A DNA stretch of 64,000 bases from an uncultured Collinsella sp. (GCA_958439425.1 CAUBVH010000011.1:1-64000), one strand, 5' to 3'; shown: positions 46,053 to 55,236, numbered from the stretch's first letter. Made by a program: numbers and translations. The notes: generated by a model not told the origin, from the letters alone.

Positions 46053-47129
46053 GTGACGATGGTCCATTTGTCCGATGTGGTGGTGATGGAAGTGTCTAAT
46101 ACCGTTTTCAAGCACAAGCATACGACTCGCAACACGTTGGCGCGGAATAGGATGCTCGCGCGACTCACGGAGGCGACCGAGCAAGGTACGCTGCTCGCAA
46201 CGCATGACAATGCCGAGCTCATGTGGCTGCGGCGTCATGTTGGAACCGACGATATCGCGGAACCCGAGCCGTATTTGTTCTGCTTTCAACATGATTGGGG
46301 TGTGCTGACGCCGGCGGAGCGAACGCTGCGTACCATCAAAGGGCTTGCAGAGTTTCATCCCGATTGGGCGTTTTGGGGCTATGACGCGGCGCTTTTGTGG
46401 GGTCTGGAGGTGCCGAATGATCTGCTTGGGTCGCGTTTTCTTGTTAAGACGGGTTGTTCGGTGACGTTGAGCGGCGGGTGCAGGTTGTTGCGTCCGCAGA
46501 TGGCGGGCGCACTCGAGCATGTTGATGGCGTGCGGGTGACGTCGTTTTGGCGCACGGTGGAGGATTGCCTACTGCGTGCGCCGTTCTCCTACGGGTTGGC
46601 GATTGCCGATTCTGCTCTGCGGGCGAAAGGCGTATCACGTGGGGATTTGTGCGAGCGCCTCCGCGCCGATTGCGAGGGCAGGCGAGGGTATCGCAGGGCA
46701 CAGGTGATTGCGTCGTATGCGGACGGGCTGTCTGAAAACGGCGGTGAGTCTCGGTTCCGAGCATTCTTTATTGCGTACGGCTTTCCGGTTCCGGAGCTGC
46801 AGGTGGAGTTTCGCGACCCGCTCGATCCGAGCCAGGTGTTTCGCGTCGACTATTTTTGGCGGCTCGAGGACGGGACGTGTGTCATCGGCGAGCTCGACGG
46901 AAAGGGGAAGTACACCTTGCAGAGCGGCGAGGGTCGGGAGTCGGTTGACCCATTCGTGGCAGAGCGTCAGCGGGAATCTCATCTGACAATGCTCGGGCAT
47001 AAGGTGCTTCGGTTTACGTTTAGCGAACTCAAAGACCCGGGGAAGCTGGTCGAGAAAATGAGGCTGGCGGGTATTCCTCGGCAGGTTGAATTGGCTGAGG
47101 AGTGGAGATGCCAGTGGTATGGGCGCTGA
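46053..47129 (+). CDS. AbiEi-like protein with DUF559/PD-(D/E)XK nuclease-like domain
   Basis: A 358-aa protein. The middle (about 110-235: HPDWAFWGYDAALLWGLEVP, VTSFWRTVEDCLLRAPFSYGLAIADSALR) follows the pattern of AbiEi-type antitoxin/DUF559 proteins common in actinobacteria. The C-terminal part (about 250-345) has ESRFRAFFIAYGFPVPELQVEF, then FRVDYFW and GELDGKGKY, giving the D...ExD/K arrangement of the VSR-like endonuclease fold, and ends with the RQRESHLTMLGHKVLRFT helix-strand. No AbiEii partner is adjacent. GTG at 46053 has GGAGG five bases upstream; ATG at 46059 is an alternative. Pairs of 59-bp palindromes sit 20 bp before and 7 bp after the gene. Nuclease activity is unproven. Confidence 0.7.
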   Translation: MTMVHLSDVVVMEVSNTVFKHKHTTRNTLARNRMLARLTEATEQGTLLATHDNAELMWLRRHVGTDDIAEPEPYLFCFQHDWGVLTPAERTLRTIKGLAEFHPDWAFWGYDAALLWGLEVPNDLLGSRFLVKTGCSVTLSGGCRLLRPQMAGALEHVDGVRVTSFWRTVEDCLLRAPFSYGLAIADSALRAKGVSRGDLCERLRADCEGRRGYRRAQVIASYADGLSENGGESRFRAFFIAYGFPVPELQVEFRDPLDPSQVFRVDYFWRLEDGTCVIGELDGKGKYTLQSGEGRESVDPFVAERQRESHLTMLGHKVLRFTFSELKDPGKLVEKMRLAGIPRQVELAEEWRCQWYGR

Positions 47130-47136
47130 GAGGTTT

Positions 47137-47276
47137 TGTCTCGATCTGTAACGTTTAGAGGTTGTTTGAGCTCGTAATTGTTACAGATCGAGACAAGCCG
47201 GTGAAACGTCGACCGAATGTCTCGATCTGTAACATCAAGGGGCCCAATAACCCTGTACCTGTTACAGATCGAGACA
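47137..47276. repeat. 59-bp interrupted palindrome array, locus 4 (2 units)
   Basis: Units 47137-47195 and 47218-47276, 22 bp apart, interiors 27 bp. The array begins seven bases behind the stop of the nuclease-like gene. The following 149 bp lead to the amidohydrolase. Confidence 0.95.
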
Positions 47277-47425
47277 TTTCCCTGGTGTCGCTGGGGTGGG
47301 ACTGCAACGTGTTCCGTCTCCCCACATCCCCTCTTCCTTCCGTTAACCGATGCGTCTGCAGCAATCCAGCGGGACTAGGTGATAATGGACAAATGTTCAA
47401 GTTAATCGTGAGGGAGGAGCTCGAT

Positions 47426-48796
47426 ATGGCATCTGCCGATCGTTCCACGTTGTTTATCAATGCGACCATTCTGGATGGTTCGGAGCATATGGAGCCGCAA
47501 CCCGATATGGCCGTGACTGTTGAGCGCGGCGTCATCACCTGGATGGGGCCGAGTGCTGTGGCGCAGGCGCCCGCGGGTGCCGAGGTTATCGACCTGGGCG
47601 GTACGTATCTCATGCCCGGTCTCATCAATATGCACGTGCACCTGTGCGGCTCGGGCAAGCCTGTCTCGGCCGGCGATGCGGGAGCGCTGATGAAGAAGCT
47701 CGATAATCCCGTGGGGCGTGCCATCGTCCGCCGCATCCTCAAGGGCAGTGCCCAGCAGCAGCTGGCAAGCGGCGTGACCACGGTGCGCGGCGCGGGCGAC
47801 CCGCTGTTTGCCGACATCGCCGTGCGCGACGCTATCGACGCCGGTAAGTATCAGGGTCCGCGTCTGGTAGCGCCGGGAACGGGCGTCACGGTGCCGGGCG
47901 GCCATGGTGCGGGCTTGTTCGCCCAGGTGGCCAACAGCCCCGTCGAGGCAGCCGAGCAGGTGCGAGACCTGTATGCGCGCGGTGCCGATGTCATCAAGCT
48001 GTTCGTGACGGGCGGCGTTTTCGATGCGACCGAGGTGGGCGAGCCGGGCGTGCTGCGTATGCCGGTGGAGGTTGCCGCGGCGGCGTGCAAGGCGGCGCAC
48101 GAGGTGGGCCTGCCGGTTATGGCCCATGTCGAGAGTACCGAGGGCGTGAAGGCCGCGCTTGAGGCCGGCGTCGATACGATCGAGCACGGTGCCCCGATGA
48201 CGCCCGAGATCCTGGAGCTGTACCGTGGCGCCGCGGGCACGCAGCTCGAGGGACGTGCGCCCAGCGTTACCTGCACGATCAGCCCGGCGCTGCCGTTTGT
48301 GTTGCTCGATCCGGGGAAGACCCATTCGACTGACACGCAAAAGAAGAACGGCGACATCGTGTGCTCGGGCATTATCGAGAGTGCTCGTGCGGCGCTGGAA
48401 GCTGGCGTTAAGGTGGGCCTTGGCACAGATTCGAGCTGCCCGTTCGTGACGCAGTACGACATGTGGCGTGAGGTGGCCTATTTTGCCAAGTATGTCGGCG
48501 TGAGCAACGCCTTTGCGCTGCATACGGCTACGCAGGTCAATGCCGAGCTCCTGGGGCTGGGCGGCGAGACCGGTGCGATCGAGTGCGGCAAGGCCGCCGA
48601 TATCCTGGTGACGCGCAAGAATCCGCTCGATGACCTGTGCGCTCTGCGTGAACCGATACATGTGATGTGTCGCGGTGATCTGGTACGCAAGCTCAAGGTA
48701 AAGCGTATTCCCGAGGTGGACGCCGAGCTCGACGCGATTATGGCCATGCCGGCCGAGGCGCTGGCCGAGGAGCTCGCCCGCGACGGTGTGGCATAG
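47426..48796 (+). CDS. Metal-dependent amidohydrolase
   Basis: A 456-aa member of the amidohydrolase superfamily, close to the imidazolonepropionase/Xaa-Pro dipeptidase-like group. Metal ligands: INMHVHL (HxH near residue 72), the lysine of DVIKLFVTGGV, the histidines of VMAHVESTEG and IEHGAPM, and the aspartate of LGTDSSCPF. The substrate, probably a cyclic amide or dipeptide, cannot be told. ATG at 47426 follows GGGAGGAG; the frame is open further upstream through the palindrome array but has no start signal there. A strong terminator follows. Confidence 0.88.
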   Translation: MASADRSTLFINATILDGSEHMEPQPDMAVTVERGVITWMGPSAVAQAPAGAEVIDLGGTYLMPGLINMHVHLCGSGKPVSAGDAGALMKKLDNPVGRAIVRRILKGSAQQQLASGVTTVRGAGDPLFADIAVRDAIDAGKYQGPRLVAPGTGVTVPGGHGAGLFAQVANSPVEAAEQVRDLYARGADVIKLFVTGGVFDATEVGEPGVLRMPVEVAAAACKAAHEVGLPVMAHVESTEGVKAALEAGVDTIEHGAPMTPEILELYRGAAGTQLEGRAPSVTCTISPALPFVLLDPGKTHSTDTQKKNGDIVCSGIIESARAALEAGVKVGLGTDSSCPFVTQYDMWREVAYFAKYVGVSNAFALHTATQVNAELLGLGGETGAIECGKAADILVTRKNPLDDLCALREPIHVMCRGDLVRKLKVKRIPEVDAELDAIMAMPAEALAEELARDGVA

Positions 48797-48832
48797 GTGT
48801 GACAAAGGTGTAGCTCCGTTGCCGCATGTAAA

Positions 48833-48867
48833 AAGCCGAGGTCTCAACACGAGGCCTCGGCTTTTTT
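48833..48867 (+). terminator. Intrinsic terminator of the amidohydrolase gene
   Basis: AAGCCGAGGTCTC pairs with GAGGCCTCGGCTT (one mismatch) across a short loop; six T follow. Confidence 0.92.
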
Positions 48868-48965
48868 ATCGAACAAATACTTAAGATTTGGGACAAACAA
48901 ACCTGATTAATTTGTCCCGCGTGCGGGCGCTAGGAGCGGGTTTCCATCTTAGCGTGGCACTTGGG

Positions 48966-49403
48966 TCAGGTGACGCGGATCTTGCCCTTGCCCTTGGGGA
49001 CGGAGAGCATCTGGCCGCAGTTGGGGCACTTGAGGTATGCCGTGGTCTTGCGACCCTTCCACATCTTCTTGGCCGTGCGCTTGGCGCGCTCAAAGTCTTC
49101 CTTGCTCGTTCCAGCCGCGCGCGAGGTGCCGGCCGCCGCAGCGCCGCCGCCCAAGCTGGCGACAAACTTGCCCAAGCCGGGGACGTTCGCGGTCGCGGTG
49201 ACAAAGGCAGCGTTTTCCTTGCGACGCGCATCGATGTTTTTGGACAGGCCGCGCAGCACGCCAATCACGATCACGGCGATGGCGATCCAGCTGAGCCACT
49301 GGATGCGGGCTATCGATCCGATCATCGCGATGACGATGCCGGCAAAACCCATCACGATGGTGAGTTCATCGGCACCATTGCGACCCTTCATAAAGTCATT
49401 CAT
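48966..49403 (-). CDS. Membrane zinc-ribbon protein with TGA at its third cysteine
   Basis: 145 residues to the first stop: two hydrophobic segments (about 14-33 and 36-50), a basic linker, then a zinc-ribbon start (YLKCPNCGQMLSVPKGKGKIRVT). Proteins with this ending normally continue with a second CxxC. Here the next codon is TGA (48966-48968) and the same frame goes on as PKCHAKMETRS to a TAG at 48930-48932, exactly completing a second knuckle if TGA stood for cysteine. So the gene is either truncated by a TGC-to-TGA change, or read through. Start ATG at 49403 after AAAGG. Function unknown. Confidence 0.75.
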   Translation of the reverse strand: MNDFMKGRNGADELTIVMGFAGIVIAMIGSIARIQWLSWIAIAVIVIGVLRGLSKNIDARRKENAAFVTATANVPGLGKFVASLGGGAAAAGTSRAAGTSKEDFERAKRTAKKMWKGRKTTAYLKCPNCGQMLSVPKGKGKIRVT

Positions 49404-49454
49404 GCAAATTGCCTTTCGTTCGATATGCTGCTCGCCTTTATACCCGATTTAGAG

Positions 49455-49545
49455 CAAGGGGGACAGGTTAATCTGCACCAAGGTGGTGCAAACGTACCTA
49501 TCCCCGATACACCAAGATGGTGCAAAGCAGTCTGTCCCCAATGCC
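49455..49545. repeat. TTGGTGCAA / GGGGACAGG repeats behind csoR
   Basis: GGGGGACAGGTTAATCTGCACCA and its inverted partner TGGTGCAAACGTACCTATCCCC form a palindrome (49455-49508), followed by a third copy TGGTGCAAAGCAGTCTGTCCCC. Same family as 14608-14674. It sits five bases behind the csoR stop, so it also shapes the 3' end of the copper operon transcript. Confidence 0.75.
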
Positions 49546-49549
49546 CCAA

Positions 49550-49822
49550 TTACTTGGAGAGCTTGTCGACGACGCGTTCGATCTCGGCGAGCTTGGCGGC
49601 TTTGAGGTCTTCGTCGCCCGATTCGATTGCCGAAGTCACGCAGCCCTCGATATGCGCCTTGAGCACGTCGGCGTTGATGCGCGCAATGAGCGCCTGCGTT
49701 GCCATGAGCTGCGTGGAAATATCGACGCAGTAGCGGTCCTCCTCGACCATCCGCAGGATGCCGTCGATCTGACCGCGTGCCGTCTTGAGCATGCGGGTCA
49801 CCGATTTATGGTCTGCCATCAT
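49550..49822 (-). CDS. csoR: CsoR-family copper-sensing repressor
   Basis: A 90-aa all-helical metal sensor. The copper ligands fit the C-H-C pattern: Cys in DRYCVDISTQL (about 32), His in LKAHIEGC (about 57) and the following Cys (about 61). RGQIDGILRMVEEDRYC is the family signature. It represses copper genes until Cu(I) binds. Encoded last in the copA-copZ-csoR row on the minus strand, 48 bp behind copZ, so it controls its own operon. ATG at 49822 follows GAGGA. Confidence 0.9.
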   Translation of the reverse strand: MMADHKSVTRMLKTARGQIDGILRMVEEDRYCVDISTQLMATQALIARINADVLKAHIEGCVTSAIESGDEDLKAAKLAEIERVVDKLSK

Positions 49823-49870
49823 GGCGGGTCCTCGTTTCTGGTCGATGGGGTCGAATGCTTCTGGTAGCTG

Positions 49871-50092
49871 CTACGCGGCGGTCACGGACAGGGCGTGGAA
49901 CTTCTCGCCGGCGCCCTCGACAGCGGCGGCGAGCTGCTCGGCGGTCACGGTGTCGGCGCACTCCACCTGGACGGTCTGAGTCTCGTGATCGGCGTCGGCG
50001 TCGGTCACGCCGGCCACGTTGAGCAACGCCGACTCGACGGTGGCGTCGCAGTGGCCGCACATGAGGCCGGAAGTCTTGATTGTGTATCGCAT
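49871..50092 (-). CDS. copZ: Copper chaperone CopZ (HMA domain)
   Basis: A 73-aa heavy-metal-associated domain. The Cu(I) site is LMCGHCDATVESAL, in the variant M-C-G-H-C, followed by the ferredoxin-like fold to residue 70. It carries copper to CopA, coded just upstream. ATG at 50092 is used because AGAGAGGAAT precedes it; the open frame to 50203 lies in the gap behind copA and has no ribosome site. Confidence 0.9.
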   Translation of the reverse strand: MRYTIKTSGLMCGHCDATVESALLNVAGVTDADADHETQTVQVECADTVTAEQLAAAVEGAGEKFHALSVTAA

Positions 50093-50239
50093 GGGTATTC
50101 CTCTCTGTTGTGTCGGCTTTCCCAGGCACCCGACCTTGACCTTCAAGCCGTCGCTCGCGTACCAAAGTGCGCGTCGCTCCTCTTTCAGGTCAATCTCTGG
50201 CACCTGGAAAACCCGTTCTAAATGGACGTAATGGTGAGC

Positions 50240-52579
50240 CTATTTTGCCACTTTAGGCTTAAAGGTTCGTAGGCGCAGCGCATTGCTTACGACGCACACG
50301 CTCGACAGGCTCATGGCCGCGGCGCCGAACATCGGCGAGAGCTGCCAACCGGTGAGGGGGAAGAACACGCCCGCCGCCAGCGGAATGCCGATGCCGTTGT
50401 AGAACAGCGCCCAGAACAGGTCCTGCTTGATGTTGCGGATTGTGGCACGTGACAGCTCGATGGCACGGGCGACGTCCATGAGATCGCTGCGCATGAGTAC
50501 CACGTCGGCGCCCTCCTTGGCGATGTCGGCGCCGGTGCCGATCGCAAGACCCACGTCGGCGCGCGCCAGGGCGGGGGAGTCGTTGATGCCGTCGCCCACC
50601 ATGGCGACCTTGCTGCCCGCATCCTGCAGCCCGCGCACGTGGCGCTCCTTGTCGGCGGGGAGGACGTCGGCGATGACCTGCTCGCTGCTCAGCCCCACGC
50701 GGCGGGCGATGGCCTCGGCCGTCACGCGGTTGTCGCCGGTGAGCATGCGCACGTCGACGCCGAGCTTGCGGAGCGCGGCGATGGCCTCGGCGCTCGTCTC
50801 TTTGACCTCGTCAGCCACGGCGATGATACCGACAAGCTCGCCGTTCTTGGCAAAGAACAGCGGTGTCTTGCCCTCGGCGGCAAACTGCTCGGCAAGACCC
50901 GCGGGCACGGTAACGCCCAACTCGTCCATCAGGCGCACGTTGCCGGCTGCGATGACATTCTGCCCCTCGCGTGCCGTAACGCCTCGTCCGGGCACGGCGG
51001 CAAAGTCCTCGACCATGCGCGCGACAATTCCGCGCGCCTCGCACTCGGCCATAATCGCCTCGGCCAGCGGGTGCTCGCTCGAGCGCTCCAGCGCGGCGGC
51101 CAGCTTGAGCAGCGCCTTTTCGCTCATGGCGGGCGAGCCGTCGGTGCGCGTGGCCACCTCAATGTCGGTTACAGCCGGCTTGCCGCGGGTGACGGTGCCC
51201 GTCTTATCGAGCACCACGGTGCCCACGCTGCGCAGGTTCTCCAGCGCCTCGGCGCTCTTAAACAGAATGCCCATCTCGGCGCCCTTGCCGGTGCCAACCA
51301 TAATGGCGACGGGCGTGGCCAGGCCCAGCGCGCACGGACAACTGATCACCAGCACAGCCACGGCGGAGGTAAGCGCTTCGTTGATGCTTCCGGTCAGCAC
51401 CATCCACGCCACAAAAGTTACGGCAGAGATTACAAACACCACGGGCACGAACACGCCGGCGACCTTGTCGGCCATGCGGGCGATGGGCGCCTTGGTGGCG
51501 TTGGCGTCCTCGACGAGCTGGATAATCTTGGCGAGCGATGTCTCGGCACCCACCCGCGTGGCGCGGAAGGTAAACGAACCGGTGCGGTTGACGGTGGCGG
51601 CGTTGACGGTGTCGCCGGCGGTCTTTTCCACGGGGATAGACTCGCCGGTGAGCGCACTCTCGTCCAGGGCCGAGCTGCCCTCGAGCACCACGCCATCGAC
51701 GGGGATGGACTCTCCGGGGCGCACGCGCAGGACCTGGCCGGGAAGGATACTGTCGACGTCGACGGTGGTTTCGGTGCCGTCGTCGGCAACGACGGTCGCA
51801 GTCTTGGGTGCCAAGTCGATGAGCGCCTCGATAGCGCCGCCGGTTTTGGATTTGCTGCGTGTCTCGAGGTATTTGCCCACAGTGACGAGCGACAGGATCG
51901 TGCCCGCACTCTCAAAATACAGGTTGTCCATGCCCGTCATCATGGCCTCGTGGATTTGCCCGGCGGCCAGCTGGTCGGCCATGATAAACATGGCATAGAG
52001 CGACCAGGCGATCGACGCGGTGGCGCCGACGGCGATGAGAGCGTCCATGGTCGGCGCGCCGTGCGCGAGCGATTTAAACCCGTTGATAAAGTACGCGTCG
52101 TTGACGTAGACGATGGGGATGAGCAGGACGAGCTCGGTGAGCGCGAGCGTCATGCTGTGGGTATGGTCGGTGAAAATGCCGGGTAGCGGCCAACCGAGCA
52201 TGTGCCCCATGCCTATGTAGAACAGTGGGATGAGGAATACGATCGAGACGATGAGGCGGGTGCGCATGGCGGAGGCGGCGGCCTCCAACTTTTTGGTCGG
52301 CGACTCCATATGGGCGGTGCCGGACCTGGCTTGCGCGCTGCCGTTGGGGGCGGTTTCGGTGCCCGTACTGACGGGCGAGGCCGAGTAACCCGCGCGATCG
52401 ACGGCGGTGCAGATGTCGTCGGGGGAGACCTGCGCGGGGTCATAGTCCACCAGCATGGAGCCGGCGAGCAGGTTGACGGCGACGCTTTGGACGCCGTCGA
52501 GCTTGCTGACGGCGCGGTCCACGTGCGTCTGGCAAGCGGCGCATGTCATGCCGCCCACGTCAAACTTATCTTGAGCCAT
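50240..52579 (-). CDS. copA: Copper-exporting P1B-type ATPase
   Basis: A 779-aa Cu(I) efflux pump. One N-terminal HMA domain (GMTCAACQTHV, C13/C16), eight membrane segments, the CPC metal motif in VISCPCALGLATP, phosphorylation site DKTGT, the HP pair in SSEHPLAEAIM, and GDGINDSPAL. The A-domain TGES motif is in LTGESIPVEK. A Cys-poor linker follows the HMA. It leads the copA-copZ-csoR operon; a palindrome typical of copper-operator shape lies 50 bp upstream. ATG at 52579 follows AAAGGAG. Confidence 0.96.
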   Translation of the reverse strand: MAQDKFDVGGMTCAACQTHVDRAVSKLDGVQSVAVNLLAGSMLVDYDPAQVSPDDICTAVDRAGYSASPVSTGTETAPNGSAQARSGTAHMESPTKKLEAAASAMRTRLIVSIVFLIPLFYIGMGHMLGWPLPGIFTDHTHSMTLALTELVLLIPIVYVNDAYFINGFKSLAHGAPTMDALIAVGATASIAWSLYAMFIMADQLAAGQIHEAMMTGMDNLYFESAGTILSLVTVGKYLETRSKSKTGGAIEALIDLAPKTATVVADDGTETTVDVDSILPGQVLRVRPGESIPVDGVVLEGSSALDESALTGESIPVEKTAGDTVNAATVNRTGSFTFRATRVGAETSLAKIIQLVEDANATKAPIARMADKVAGVFVPVVFVISAVTFVAWMVLTGSINEALTSAVAVLVISCPCALGLATPVAIMVGTGKGAEMGILFKSAEALENLRSVGTVVLDKTGTVTRGKPAVTDIEVATRTDGSPAMSEKALLKLAAALERSSEHPLAEAIMAECEARGIVARMVEDFAAVPGRGVTAREGQNVIAAGNVRLMDELGVTVPAGLAEQFAAEGKTPLFFAKNGELVGIIAVADEVKETSAEAIAALRKLGVDVRMLTGDNRVTAEAIARRVGLSSEQVIADVLPADKERHVRGLQDAGSKVAMVGDGINDSPALARADVGLAIGTGADIAKEGADVVLMRSDLMDVARAIELSRATIRNIKQDLFWALFYNGIGIPLAAGVFFPLTGWQLSPMFGAAAMSLSSVCVVSNALRLRTFKPKVAK

Positions 52580-52631
52580 GGCTTCTCCTTTCTGTGGCGT
52601 AGCGTTGGAAATGTTTACCTGCCGATACTAT

Positions 52632-52654
52632 ACACCCATACCCCCTGTGGGTGT
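52632..52654. promoter_or_regulatory. Candidate CsoR operator
   Basis: ACACCCA (52632-52638) and TGGGTGT (52648-52654) form a perfect inverted repeat around TACCCCCTG. A minus-strand -10 like TATAGT overlaps its copA-side edge. GC-rich centre with AT flanks fits CsoR sites, and csoR is the last gene of the operon it would control. Confidence 0.6.
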
Positions 52655-52729
52655 CCAGTGATAGTTGGAATGTATGACTTTTCATTACAGATGAGGGTGG
52701 CGGCTCAATCAATGGTCGCCTCTGCCAAA

Positions 52730-53110
52730 CATCTCAATCTGTAACGTCTGGACCGGTTTTTGAACCATAGCTGTTACAGATTTAGACAAACATTTCAGCC
52801 GAAAACTAACGTCTCGATCTGTAACAACTAGACCCCGTTTTACCGAGTATTTGTTACAGATCAAGACAAACAGTTGGCGGGAAACTCAATGTCTCAATCT
52901 GTAACATCAAGCACCAAATATGACCTCTAACTGTTACAAATCGAGACAAACCGTCCGCGGTCAACTCAAATGTCTTGATCTGTAACATCTGGGCCGGTTT
53001 TTTAACCCCTTACTGTTACAGATTGAGATGTTGTCTCGCGGGGTTGGGGTTTGTCTCGTTCTGTAACATCTAGACCTGTGTCTGCCGAGCTAGTGTTACA
53101 GATCGAGACA
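52730..53110. repeat. 59-bp interrupted palindrome array, locus 5 (5 units)
   Basis: Units at 52730-52788, 52810-52868, 52890-52948, 52971-53030 and 53052-53110. Four are 59 bp; the fourth is 60 bp (28-bp interior). Gaps are 21, 21, 22 and 21 bp, giving a period of 80-82 bp. This is the longest array in the window and fills the gap between copA's leader and the 3' end of the kinase gene. Confidence 0.97.
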
Positions 53111-53151
53111 ATTGCCGGGGAGGGGTTCCGTTACGGCAAGACACCCGCTCC

Positions 53152-55236
53152 CTAGAGGCAGAACCCGGGGATCACGCAGGTCCGTTTGTCGGGTTTGCTT
53201 GCGGGCGTGGCGTACATAAAGGCGTCGCCGTCGTGGCCCACACGGTTCATGTAGAGCGTGCCTTCGCTCTCCGATGTGTCGGGACTCACCGTGCGCTCCC
53301 ACCAACAGGTGTCTTTGCCCTTCCACTGGCGAACCATCGTCTCGTTCGTGGAATACGGACTCACTTTAAGCTCGCGGAACAGTTGGTACTCCTTGCCCTC
53401 GCCGTTGTAGATGTCGGCCAAAAAGTGATAGCCCTCGGCAAACGAATCGGGCGGTTGCGTACCGCACAGCTCGACCATGGCGGGCAGCCAAAGGGTTGCG
53501 GACAACTCGCTCAGACACGATGCGCTTCTGGCGGCGCCAACGTTATTCGAGATCTTTTTGACAGACTTGATGAGCACGCGCAACTCGTTGGGCAGCAGCT
53601 CAAGGCCGTCGTTGTCGAGCCATTCCCGCAGCTCGCAATCTGCCCAGCCGGCGCTCAATGGTTGGGCCGCGGCGTCGCGTTCGGCAATGCCGGCATCGAA
53701 CATAAACGTCAGTCCGGCCTTGCCCGTCCCGTCCAGAAGCTCGTCGTGGCGGATGCCCACGAGTTGTGCGCCGACCTCCAGCCCGTTGGTGAGCGTGACG
53801 CGCTTGGTGCACGGATAGGGGATATGCCCATCGGCATCGAGCAGATGATAGCGCTTGGCAATCTCGCGTGCCTCGCTACGGGTCCCGGCGGCCTTAATCA
53901 TGAGCGAAATCTCCTGCAGCTGAGCCCAGGTGTAGTCGTCAAGAGAGCTGCGGATGCCATCGAGGTAGTCGGGGATGCCAAAGCCACGGGTCGCCGCGCC
54001 AATGACGCCGAGCCCCGCAACGACTGCAACGACGCCGCCGATAATAAAGCGACGGCGGGTCATGGCATCGTGACAGGCCTGCTCCAGGATCTCTCGTGCG
54101 CGCTCGTCGGCGACGTCGACCTTAAGGTGCGTACCGGAGTCGATGTCGATTACGGCGTCATTGCCCGCGCCCTCGCAGCCCTCAGATTCTGCAGCGGGGA
54201 GGTATGCCGAGAGCGCCTCGAGCATCTGCTGCTCGGTGGGGCGATCGCCCTGTTCAACCGAGATACCTTTCATGATGATCTGGACGAGTGCCTCGTCGTC
54301 ATTGCATCGCGGCTCGAGCGGTGCCGGCTTGGTCTTGGTCTTTATGAGGTAGAACGAGCCGGTTGCCGCGGCACCCGTCGACTTAACATCGAACGGTTTG
54401 CGACCGCTGTAGAGCTGGTACAGAATGCTCGAAAGCGCATAGACGTCGATCGCGGGCGAGCGGCGAAGGGCCGCGATGCCTTCGATATCCTGCGTGAGCA
54501 TCTCGGGCGCGGCGTATGCGGGCGTGGCAAAGCGCCAGATGTCGGCGCGCCGGGTGATCGTGTCGTCGCCGAGGGCCATGGTCGCGGAGCCCATGTCGAT
54601 GAGGCAGGGGTCAAAGGAGCAATCGGCAATCTGCTGCTCAAGCGTTCGGCTGGTGGTGCGGAACATGATATTGGCAGGCGACAGGTCGCGATGGACGACC
54701 GGATTCACGAGCCCCTTGGTCATCAAGAGCGCGCGAAGCACGGCGTTTCCGACGGCGGCGACCATCTGGGCGGTCAGCCCGCCCGAGGCGTCGCGCGGAA
54801 GCAGGGGCAGCGCCTGCTTGAGCGAGGTGCCCTCGACCCACTCCATGAGGATGAGCGGGTCATCCTCGCACGATCCGTAGCCATAGACGCGCGGAAATCC
54901 GCGCAGGTGCGAGACGGTACACAGATGACGGTACTCCTCGAACAGCGCGGCGGTGTTGGCCAGGTGCGCGGCCGATTGCTCGGCGGAGCGGTCGGGGGCT
55001 TGGCCGGAAAGGAGGGCGTTGTCCTTGAGTAGCTTGACGGCAAAGACCTCGCCGCTCGTGTTGGTCGCGCGCAGTACGTGCCCGATGTTGCCGTTGTTGC
55101 GGTGGGCCGTCTGGAGAATAAGCGTCATAAACCGACGCTTGGCGTCGTCCTCGGCGCTGGGGTTGACTGCCACGGCGGTATCGAACGTGTCGAGACGGAT
55201 GAGTTTGTCGCCATAGGCGCTATCGGTAGTATCCAT
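53152..55236 (-). CDS. Membrane Ser/Thr protein kinase with C-terminal DUF6273-like domain
   Basis: A 694-aa protein. Kinase domain (about 45-345): VAVK-type lysine in EVFAVKLL (K68), VVHRDLSPANIMF (HRD 182-184), DMG at 214-216 where most kinases have DFG, and APEM. A membrane segment at about 397-416 follows the basic RRRF. The outside domain (about 450-694) resembles DUF6273, with CELREWLDNDGLELLP and a conserved Trp-rich end; its role is unknown, possibly ligand or cell-wall sensing. ATG at 55236 follows AAAGGAA. The FHA gene lies upstream on the same strand, so kinase and phosphothreonine reader are probably one unit. Confidence 0.85.
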   Translation of the reverse strand: MDTTDSAYGDKLIRLDTFDTAVAVNPSAEDDAKRRFMTLILQTAHRNNGNIGHVLRATNTSGEVFAVKLLKDNALLSGQAPDRSAEQSAAHLANTAALFEEYRHLCTVSHLRGFPRVYGYGSCEDDPLILMEWVEGTSLKQALPLLPRDASGGLTAQMVAAVGNAVLRALLMTKGLVNPVVHRDLSPANIMFRTTSRTLEQQIADCSFDPCLIDMGSATMALGDDTITRRADIWRFATPAYAAPEMLTQDIEGIAALRRSPAIDVYALSSILYQLYSGRKPFDVKSTGAAATGSFYLIKTKTKPAPLEPRCNDDEALVQIIMKGISVEQGDRPTEQQMLEALSAYLPAAESEGCEGAGNDAVIDIDSGTHLKVDVADERAREILEQACHDAMTRRRFIIGGVVAVVAGLGVIGAATRGFGIPDYLDGIRSSLDDYTWAQLQEISLMIKAAGTRSEAREIAKRYHLLDADGHIPYPCTKRVTLTNGLEVGAQLVGIRHDELLDGTGKAGLTFMFDAGIAERDAAAQPLSAGWADCELREWLDNDGLELLPNELRVLIKSVKKISNNVGAARSASCLSELSATLWLPAMVELCGTQPPDSFAEGYHFLADIYNGEGKEYQLFRELKVSPYSTNETMVRQWKGKDTCWWERTVSPDTSESEGTLYMNRVGHDGDAFMYATPASKPDKRTCVIPGFCL

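Noticed and set aside
52730..53110. CRISPR array, because of regularly spaced repeats with variable stretches between
   Set aside because: The repeats alternate in orientation, the stretches between them alternate 27 and 21-22 bp, and there are no cas genes in the window. It is better described as an interrupted-palindrome array.
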